DNA of 50,034 nucleotides, taken from the NCBI RefSeq assembly GCF_900101455.1, contig NZ_FMZJ01000023.1, positions 1 through 50,034 on the forward strand, in the 5' to 3' direction. Origin of the DNA: Sphingomonas sp. YR710. GTDB taxonomy: Bacteria; Pseudomonadota; Alphaproteobacteria; Sphingomonadales; Sphingomonadaceae. This document shows, in pieces, positions 15,791 through 24,500 of the stretch (its first letter is position 1; each line of letters starts with the position of its first letter). The notes beneath the pieces are model-generated. The model was given only the letters and a program-made list of their open reading frames with translations, did no database searches and was not told the origin of the DNA. The position numbers were made by a program, and so were the translations under genes.

Positions 15791-16812
15791 TCGTTCCGAA
15801 ACCTGAAACGAAACGACCCGGCATTTGCGATGAAGTCGTCGACTTCCTTCGCCAATCGTCATCTTATCCGACCCCGGCGCCTGTCGAGATGGTCGAAACC
15901 CATATGTCGCTGATTTTTATGGTCGGAGACCGCGTGTACAAGATGAAGAAGGCGCTGCTTTTGGGCTCGGTCGATTTCACTACGATCGAGGCCCGGCGCC
16001 GGAATTGCGAACGCGAACTGCAACTCAATCGGGCGCTGGCACCTGGCATTTATCTTGATGTTGTGGCGATCGTCCGTCGGCGCGATGGCACGCTCGCGAT
16101 CGGCGGGGACGGCATGGCGGTCGAATGGCTACTGGCGATGAAACGCCTCGATCACGCCGGATTTTTAAGTGCCTTGATCGTCTGCGGGCGAGCAAGGCCT
16201 GTCGATATCGCTGCAATCGGCGAAAAGCTTGCGGACTTTTACACCAGCGCACATCGTATTGCACTGACGGTTGCCGACCATCTCGAATGGTGGATGCTTG
16301 GGGTCGCCAAGATCGAAGCGTCGCTCAATCACTTTCTCCCGCACCTTACCGTCGGCAAGGTCGCCACCGCTCTTGCGCGGCTTAATCGCTTTCTCGCGAA
16401 CCACCAACCCTGGCTGGCGGAACGCGTCGCTCATCATCGCATTCTTGACGGCCATGGCGACCTGCGGCCCGAGCATGTCTATATCGGGCCTCCGTTGCTG
16501 CTGCTCGACCGTCTCGAGTTCGATGCGCGGCTGCGCTGGAGCGATCCGTTCGACGAAGCGTCATTTCTCGGCCTCGAATGCGAGCATCTCGGCGCGCCCT
16601 GGGTCGGTCCGCAATTGGTCGCATTGCTCGCCGCACACTTGCGAGATGCGCCGAAACCAGCATTGCTGGGATTCTACCGCGGTTACCGGGCCACCTTACG
16701 GGCAAGCCTCTCGATCGAACATCTGCGGGACGCCAGGCCCCGCACACCTGATCTCTGGCCACGGCTGGCCGAGGCGTATCTCGATATTGCGCTCAGTGAC
16801 CCGGTCGTCTGA
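15787..16812 (+). CDS. APH-like phosphotransferase (COG2187 type)
   Basis: This 341-residue protein has an N-terminal lobe with VEMVETHMSLIFMVGDRVYKMKKAL. A kinase-like catalytic segment, ILDGHGDLRPEHVYI, follows, then LLLDRLEFDARLRWSDPFDEASFL. This is the pattern of COG2187 proteins, some of which are fused to a P-loop kinase domain; that domain is absent here. The HGDLRPEHV loop replaces the usual HxDLxxxN and keeps the catalytic Asp. The substrate is unknown. Tight coupling to pncB suggests a small metabolite linked to NAD or ribose metabolism, but this is a guess. It converges on prs with a 6-bp gap. Confidence 0.75.
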   Translation: MIVPKPETKRPGICDEVVDFLRQSSSYPTPAPVEMVETHMSLIFMVGDRVYKMKKALLLGSVDFTTIEARRRNCERELQLNRALAPGIYLDVVAIVRRRDGTLAIGGDGMAVEWLLAMKRLDHAGFLSALIVCGRARPVDIAAIGEKLADFYTSAHRIALTVADHLEWWMLGVAKIEASLNHFLPHLTVGKVATALARLNRFLANHQPWLAERVAHHRILDGHGDLRPEHVYIGPPLLLLDRLEFDARLRWSDPFDEASFLGLECEHLGAPWVGPQLVALLAAHLRDAPKPALLGFYRGYRATLRASLSIEHLRDARPRTPDLWPRLAEAYLDIALSDPVV

Positions 16813-16818
16813 TGTGGT

Positions 16819-17811
16819 TCAATCGTAAGGGAGAAGATCGACGACGGCGCCCCCCGCGTGGAGACAGGCAATCACATCGCCAACCAATCCCGCGACGCTG
16901 ACGACCTTTAGCTTTGCGGCGGCCCGCCCAGGTAGACCGATGACAGGAAGGATATTGGTGACGATCACCTCGTCCGGACCTTCCGGCCCAAACAGTGCCG
17001 GCGCGCCGCCGGTGAACAGGCCATGGGTCGCCGCGGCGATGACCCTGGTGGCGCCGGCGTCGCGACAGGCTTGTGCTGCTCTGATGATCGTCGTGCCGCT
17101 GCTGATAAGGTCGTCGATGATGATGGCGGTGCGGCCGCCGACATCGCCAGCGAACAGCGTTCCCGACACGATGCCCATGCTGCGATGTTTTTCCAGGACG
17201 GCCTTGCCGACGCTGCGGCCTATCCGTTTCTCCAGCAATTTGCGGAACAGCTCGGCACGCCTGTCGCCGCCGCTGTCGGGAGACACCACCGCAATGGGCT
17301 CGTCGCCCAACTGGCCGGCGAAATGATCTGCGAACAGTTCGGCCGTGGAGACATGTTCAGGGCGGCACGAGCGGAAGGCGTTTTCGAACGCGCTCAGATT
17401 GTGAACCTCGCAGGTGAGAACACAATCGATCCGCATCGCTTCGAACAGGGTTGCTACATAGCGCGAACTCACCGGATCCCGCGGCTTGGTGCGGCGATCC
17501 TTGCGGCTATAGGCGAGATAAGGCGTTACCGCGGTAACCCGCGCGGCGCCGGCATCTTTCAATGTGCCAGCGAAGAACAGCAAGCGGATCAATTTGTCAT
17601 TGGCTGATTGCCGCGTGTCGCCGTCGAGATTCTGGATGACGAAAACGCTGCGGCCGGCCACTTCAACCAGCGGGCGCGTCTTATGCTCGCCGCCGTCGAA
17701 ATCGCGCTCCTCATGGGCCGCGAGCGATCGGCCGATATGGCACGCAACCGCCTCTCCGAAATTCCGGCTGGCATCGAGTGCAAAAAGGATCAAATCCGTC
17801 GAACTGGCCAT
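16819..17811 (-). CDS. prs: Ribose-phosphate pyrophosphokinase (PRPP synthetase)
   Basis: This 330-residue protein has the Prs segments ERDFDGGEHKTRP, VTPYLAYSRKDRRTKPRDPVS (ATP loop), VVSPDSGGDRRAELF (ribose-5-phosphate/pyrophosphate region) and the PRPP signature TAIIIDDLISSGTTI. It makes PRPP from ribose 5-phosphate and ATP. Housekeeping Prs proteins are usually close to 310-315 residues and diverge from this one, so I take it to be an accessory paralogue. It ends the minus-strand series that starts with the stress protein gene, 105 bp after the nitroreductase, and faces the NAD-salvage operon that would consume its product. Confidence 0.93.
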   Translation of the reverse strand: MASSTDLILFALDASRNFGEAVACHIGRSLAAHEERDFDGGEHKTRPLVEVAGRSVFVIQNLDGDTRQSANDKLIRLLFFAGTLKDAGAARVTAVTPYLAYSRKDRRTKPRDPVSSRYVATLFEAMRIDCVLTCEVHNLSAFENAFRSCRPEHVSTAELFADHFAGQLGDEPIAVVSPDSGGDRRAELFRKLLEKRIGRSVGKAVLEKHRSMGIVSGTLFAGDVGGRTAIIIDDLISSGTTIIRAAQACRDAGATRVIAAATHGLFTGGAPALFGPEGPDEVIVTNILPVIGLPGRAAAKLKVVSVAGLVGDVIACLHAGGAVVDLLPYD

Positions 17812-17916
17812 GGCGAACTTTGCTGTCGAAAGGGGGCAGGCAGCCGCTTGTATCGGATGTCGGCGCCGGAACAGGCGATGCTGGATAACGCATCGTGCCG
17901 CGCCGCCGTGCCATTA

Positions 17917-18510
17917 TCAGACCGAAATTGGCGCCTTGTCCAGCGTCCGATTTCCGATCCACTGAATCGTCGGGCTTTTGCGGGGAACCGGTGCCGGCCA
18001 GGCTTTGGGGTAACCCAGGATGATCGGCGCAACGGGCCGGAATTCGGCGGAGAGCCGCAGCGTCGATTTTCCCTCTGGCGTCTCGATCCATGCCTGGGCG
18101 AGTCCGATCCAGCACGAGCCCAGCCCAGCGGCACGCGCGGCAAGCATCAGATTTTCGGCGGCGAGCGCACTATCCTCGATCACCCAAGGTACATCCCCGG
18201 ATGAGGAAATCAGGACCAGGACAGGCGCTTGATAGAAAATATCGAAGGTGGGATCTGCCAGCATCGCATGGAGATCATGCTCGCTGTGAGTGAAGCCGGG
18301 TGTCGCCAGCAGATGCGCTTTGGATCGGGCGGAAATGTCGGCAAGAAGCCCCTTGTCGGTGACGACGGAAAAGGCCCAGCCCTGCCTGTTCATGGCACTC
18401 GGTGCCTGAACCGCTGCGTCGACGAGCGTCCGTATCACCGCTTCCTCAACGGCCCTGCCATCATATTCGCGAACCGCTCTTCGGCTCCAGATTGCTTCAT
18501 CGATATTCAT
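17917..18510 (-). CDS. Nitroreductase family flavoprotein
   Basis: This protein of about 197 residues starts MNIDEAIWSRRAVREYDGR, the FMN phosphate-binding arginine segment of the family. VQAPSAMNRQGWAFSVV, AAENLMLAARAAGLGSCWIG and PVAPIILGYPKAWP follow. It is an FMN-dependent NAD(P)H oxidoreductase acting on nitro compounds or quinones, or a flavin-storage type protein. ATG 18510 has AAAGGA six bases upstream; a GTG five codons earlier is less likely. It lies 46 bp downstream of the glucan synthase. Nitroreductase-like proteins are recurring members of hypoxia and dormancy gene sets. Confidence 0.9.
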   Translation of the reverse strand: MNIDEAIWSRRAVREYDGRAVEEAVIRTLVDAAVQAPSAMNRQGWAFSVVTDKGLLADISARSKAHLLATPGFTHSEHDLHAMLADPTFDIFYQAPVLVLISSSGDVPWVIEDSALAAENLMLAARAAGLGSCWIGLAQAWIETPEGKSTLRLSAEFRPVAPIILGYPKAWPAPVPRKSPTIQWIGNRTLDKAPISV

Positions 18511-18556
18511 CGCATTTCCTTTCACAATTACAAGTTCGCCCGAGATTAGGACGGCC

Positions 18557-21500
18557 TTATGCCTGCCCTGCGATGGATAAAGGTTCCGGGTCAGCGTCGA
18601 CGACGGTCGCCTCGATTACGCGCGTCGATCCATCGGTCGGGAACGGAACACTGTCGCCGGGCCAGACCGATCCATCGACGGAGAGCGCCATCGCCTTGCC
18701 GGCAAGATGCGCCGATTTGTCGATCATGATCCGAAGGCTGCCCCCGGGGCGGCGGAGAGTGATCTCGACCCGGTCCCACCCTGATGGCCAACAGGATGGC
18801 CCGATCCGCACCTGCCCGCCGGTCAGGCCGATTCCCAGGACATGTTCCACGGCCAGCCGCCATGTCCAAGCCGCTGCGCCAGTGTACCAGCTCCAGCCAC
18901 CGCGGCCGAGATGTGGGGCAATGCCTGCGACGTCGGCGGAAAGTACATAAGGCTCTGTCCGGTAACGGCGCACATCGTTGGCTGTCATAGTTTGGCAAAT
19001 CGGGTTGATGCGACGGAACACTTCCATTGCTCCGTCGCCGTCGCCGGCTTGCGCCAGCGCGATGCCAAGCCAGGCCGCTGCATGCGTATATTGACCGCCA
19101 TTTTCACGAATGCCTGGTGGATAGGCCTTGATATAACCGGGATCGCGCGGCGTAGCGTCGAATGGCGGGTCGAGCAGCCGAACGATTCGGTCGTCTGCTT
19201 TGACCAGATATTGGCGCGCCGACGCGAGCGCGCGGCGCACGCGGTCGGAATTTCCGGCACCCGACAGCTGCGCCCAGGATTGGGCGATCGAATCGATCCG
19301 GCATTCGCCATCGGCACTCGATCCCCATGGCCGGCCGTCGTCGTCAAACGCTCGAACATACCAGTCGCCGTCCCATGCATTCGCTTCCAGGGCCTCGGCC
19401 AACACGGCCGTACGCCTGCGCCATCGTTCGGTGAGTTGGGCTCGTTCGGGCCCCTTGCAGAGCGGCAGGAAGATGTTGGCGGTAGCGATCAGGAACCAGC
19501 CGAGCCAGACGCTCTCGCCGCGCCCCTCGGCCCCGATGCGGTTCATGCCGTCGTTCCAGTCTCCAGCGCCGATCAGCGGCAGGCCATGCCGACCGAGTGC
19601 ATGGGCGCGCTCCAGTGCGCGCTCGCAATGGTGGAAGAGCGAACGGGTCTCGCCCACGGCAAACGTCGCATAGCGATCATCCTCGTCGTCGGCGAGCGGC
19701 GGGGCGCGAAGATAGGAAACCTGCTCGTCGAGAATAGCCTCGTCGCCCGATGCTGCAACATAGGTGCCAACGGCGAACGGCAGCCACAGCAGGTCGTCCG
19801 AGCATCGTGTTCTTACGCCAGCGTCGCCGGGCGGGTGCCACCAATGCAGGACGTCCCCTTCTTCGAACTGGTGTCGTGCGGCCTCGAGGATATGCGCCCG
19901 CACAAGCGCCGGATCCGCATGCAGCAGCGCCATGACGTCCTGGAGCTGATCGCGAAAGCCGAACGCTCCGCCAGCCTGATAGAAACCGGCGCGTGCCCAG
20001 AGGCGCCCGCTGATTGCCTGGTAGGGAAGCCAGCGGTTGACCAGTATGTCGAATGCAGAATCGGGCGTGGATATGCTGACCGCCCCAAGTCGCTGCTCCC
20101 ACGCGGCGAGGCATTGCTGATAGGCATGCTCGACCACCGCCGGATCCTGCCAATGTGTTGCCAGTTGTGCCGTCCGCGCATGGTCGTCGCCCTGACCAAG
20201 AATGAAGACGACCTCTATCTCTGCATCGGGAGCAATTTCGAGATGTACCTGATAAGCCGCGCAGCAATCGTCCGCAGCGGCGCGAAGCCGTCCACCCAAA
20301 TCCCAGTTCCGCAGTGCCGCGGGAAGCTCTCCCTGCCAGTTCGCTCCGAGGAAATCCGAGCGGGAACTGCTCAGGCTATGTGGCGGCAAGGTTGCGGTGA
20401 GGAATGCGACACGGTCGCGAAACGGCTCCGACCATGGGTTTACCGCAATCAACGTGCGGATCGCCGTATCGAAGTCGGCCACCCTCAGCGGCGCGGCCTC
20501 GTTGCGCGCGGTGCCAAGCAGCCATTCGGCATAATAGGTCGCGGTAATGCGGCGCGACCGCGGGCGCAGATTGCGCAACCGCAGCCGGACGAGCTTCACC
20601 GGATCGTCTGGAGCAACGAAGACCAGCATGTCCTGGGCGAGCCCCTCGCTCGACCGCTCCCAGCGGCTATATCCGGTTCCGTGGGTTATCCGGCAGGCGG
20701 TATCATCGCCTGCGGGTTGCGGCGATACCGTCCAGAGGTGCGCATTCTCTTCGTCGCGAAGGAAAACGGCTTCGCCCTGCGGATCGCGGACCGGATCGTT
20801 GCTCCATGGCGTCAATCGATTCTCGCCCGAATTCAGCGCCCAGCTGAAGCCGAGGCCGGCCTCGGTAACGATCGTTCCGAAACTATCGTTCGCGAGAATG
20901 TTGGACCATGGCGCCGGCGTCGTTTCGCCAGGCTCGAGATGGATGACATAGGCCGCGCCATCGGCGGTAAACCCACCGATACCATTGTCGTGGAGCCGAT
21001 CCTTGGGGCGCGCAAGATCAACTGTCTGCGGATCTTCTTGGGGCGGCGAGCCGATCGGCGCGAACTGCGGACTGACATGTGGAATAACGCGAGACTGTTC
21101 AATGACTTCGTGGATCGAGCCAGCCGCTTCGTCTAGGGTCAGGCGGGCTGCGTGTTCCACCGCGTGCAGAGCATGCGACTCGGCGTGGCCTGTCGCCACC
21201 AGGTGAACGCCACCTCGCTGGCCCAGCAACTCCTGGACGCCGGCGTCGCGAAGCACCGTCATCAACTGGTCGCGGACAGGCTCGATATACCCAGCGGCAC
21301 CGCCGTGGATGACAACAAGGTCGATGGGAACCCCGCGGAGACGACATAGCTTCTGAGCAGCCAGTGCCAGGCGGAGAATCGTTGCTCCTTGCCCGTCTTC
21401 TTCGCGGAGCAGCAGGATCGGCTCATCACCCGAAATACCGAGCGACCAGAGCTCCCTCCGGCCGGATCCGAGCGGGCCATGAAGCGGATCGGGCGCCCGA

Positions 21501-24500
21501 TGCATATCCTGACCGGCCATATGAGCAAGCAGCATATGCGCGTCGGGCACCGTTTCGGGGGTCAGACCCAGTTCGTACATCGCCCGTGCGACGTGTCCCA
21601 CCGCATCATTCATCGCCCATTGGAGCGCGGCCAGCGTGGTGTAGCGCTCGGCAATTTCCAGCGCGGTTGCGCGCGATGCGGCGGCGACGGTGATGAAGGC
21701 AATTTCCCGTCGTTCTCCGGGCGCAAGGTCGATGGCGAAACGCAATGCCATTACCGGGTCCAGCGTCCAGCCGGTGGAACCGCCAAGCGCCTCCACCCGC
21801 ATTGCCGCCGGGGCGGCTGCGCGGCCGTGCCGGCCAAGGAAAACCGCCCTGTCTGCCTCCAGGCTGACCAGACCCAGACCAAGATCGTCGCCGATCACCC
21901 GATGGATGAGGACAGGCAGGTGTTGATCGGGAGACCGCGGGCGACGCGTGAACAGAAGACCATCACCTGTCACCAAGGGCTCACTATGCACGAACAACTT
22001 GCTGAATGCCGGATGGCGCGCAGCATCTCTTGGCGCCGCCAACACGATTTCGGCATAGCTGGTTAGATCGATTGTCCGTGGACGGTTGCCCTCATTGACA
22101 AGCGCGACGCGTCGAATTTCGACATCGTCACCATGAATGACCCCAAATTCCGTCGCGACGGCAATGTCATGCTGATGCAGATGGCATTCGATCCGATCCG
22201 CGTGCAGCGTGATCCTGCTTTTGTCGTGTGGGGACCGCATCGGCGCGCCATCCCAGACGTCCCCGGTCACCGTGTCGCGCATCATGAGCCAAGGGCCCGG
22301 CACAGCAGCCGTCAAGGCGCAATCCTGCCAGTGCAGCGAACATCCGCCGGGGCCGAACCGCGATGTCATGCGACCATTACCTATGACATGCAGGACGGAA
22401 GCGTCGCCGCTTCTGGGCTCCCAGGGATGAAGAGTCGGGATCGCCACCACGTCGGACGGAGCAGCTTCCCACACGGCGCGACGCGCCAGTTCCGGAGGGA
22501 GTTCCCAGGGAATGCGCTCGTTGAGAAGGAGGTCGACAGTTCGGACGTGCGGGTCTGCGTGAAACAAGCGGACGTGCATATCGTCGCACAGTACATTGCC
22601 GATCGCGGCGAGACTCATCCCGTGATGGTGCACCATATAGGATCGGACGATCGCGGGCTTCCCCTTCTCAACCATGCGCCCCGGCGTGAAATCGATGGCT
22701 TCGTAGAAGCCGTAACGCCCGATCATCCCTAGTTCCGCCAGCGTGCGCAGGTTGCGGATCGCGGCGCGGGTACGCACGGGAAGCGCAAGGGCCGAAGCAT
22801 ATGGCGCGATGACCAGATCCTTTTCGAGTCCCCGTCGCAAGCCCAGCCCCGGCACTCCGAAAGCATGATAACGATAGGCACGATCGGGACCCAGCGAGGC
22901 ATAAGCCGATTCGGATATGCCCCAGGGAATGCCATGGGCTCGCGCATAAGCTCTTTGGAGGTCGACTGCCGTCCGGTCGCTCTGTCCCAGCAGAGTGCCG
23001 GGATCGCTGCGGAGGAATATGTCGGGCATGAGATACTCGAACATCGAGCCGTTCCAGGAAACGAGAGCCAGGCCCGCGTCCTTCTTGGTGATCGGCCTTC
23101 CCAGAAAGAACCAATGCTCGAATGGGATATCGCCTTTGGCGATCGCGAAGAAACTCGCCAGCCGCGCCTCGCTCGCCAGCAAATCATAGTGGTGCTGGTC
23201 GATACGATCCGAACTCACATTATAACCGATGTGAAACAGGCGGCTATGTTCGTCGAAGAGGAATCCGAATTCCATCGCGTGCGCCATGCTCGCGGCGCGG
23301 TCGGCAAGCGTCTGGAGGAGCGCGTGCAACTCTCCTGCGGCTGCGGCCCCCGCTTCTAGCACCGCTACGAGATCATCGTCCCAACTTGATCTTTGAAATT
23401 GCGGCGCGGTGTTGCGCCCCGCCGCACCACCTGCCGATCTGCAACATGCTGCGAGATCGGCAAGTGGTGCGGCCGCCAATTGGCGCGCCAATGCGGCGGC
23501 CCAGGATGCCCGGTTTACCGGCGCCGCATCTATCATCGCGAGCCAGGGTCTTGCGATCTCATCCTCGCGCTTCAAACTGCGCAGATGATGATCGAGGCGT
23601 TCGATCCAGAGCTGCACCTCACCCCATGCCCCCGGCGCGAGCCGGCTCGTTCCGATCAGCTCCGGAATCATCGCTTGCAGCGTGGGCAAATCCTGATCGC
23701 GCAGTTGATCAAGGACATGTCGGCGAGCCAACTCGTCCGCAGGTATCGCCAAGACGGCCGACCGCATCCGTTCCACACTCGCCCGGCAACGGCCCTCAGG
23801 GTCGAGTCCTTCCGCGCAGAGAGATTCTCCCAGCAGCATCAGTTCGTCCACAAGACCCGCGAAGCTCTGGCGATCACCGATCGGCCCACACTGTGCTTCG
23901 CGGCAGGCCTGCGACATCACGACCAGGCTAACCGCCAGGTTGCCGCTGTCGACGCTTGAAACGTAACGGGGCTCCAGCGGCTGGAGCGTTCGCGTATCAT
24001 ACCAGTTCAGCATATGACCACGATAGAGTTCGAGCCGATCGAGAGCGTCGAGTGCGTTGCGCAGCCGGGTTGCGAACTCGCGAAGGCTGATATGGCCCAG
24101 CCTCCAGGCGGTCGCCGCCGCGAGCAGCATCACGCCGACATTGGTGGGCGACGTTCGGTGGGCGACTTCCTCGTTGGGAGGCTCCTGATAATTGTCGGGC
24201 GGTAGCCAATTATCCTCGGGGCGTACGAATGTTTCGAAATAAAGCCAGGTGCGGCGCGCGATTCTGCGCAGGAACAGCCGGTCAGCTTCGGCCACCTCTT
24301 CCGATGATGAGCGCAGCGGGCGAGTGATGTGCGCGGCAATTTCGGGCGCAAGGAACCACAGCAGCAGCAATGGCGCGGCGATCGGCAGTGCTGCGGGCCT
24401 GAACAGTGCCAGTGCCGGAGTGGCGACAAACGAAAATGCCGGTGATGTCCACATCTCCCGCCACGCGGTGCGGCGTGGAGCATGGCCCGCATATTGATCC

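Noticed and set aside
18842-21136. A 764-codon open frame on the plus strand
   Set aside because: It lies fully antisense to the NdvB gene, whose residues and domains are unmistakable; long antisense frames are common in GC-rich coding DNA.
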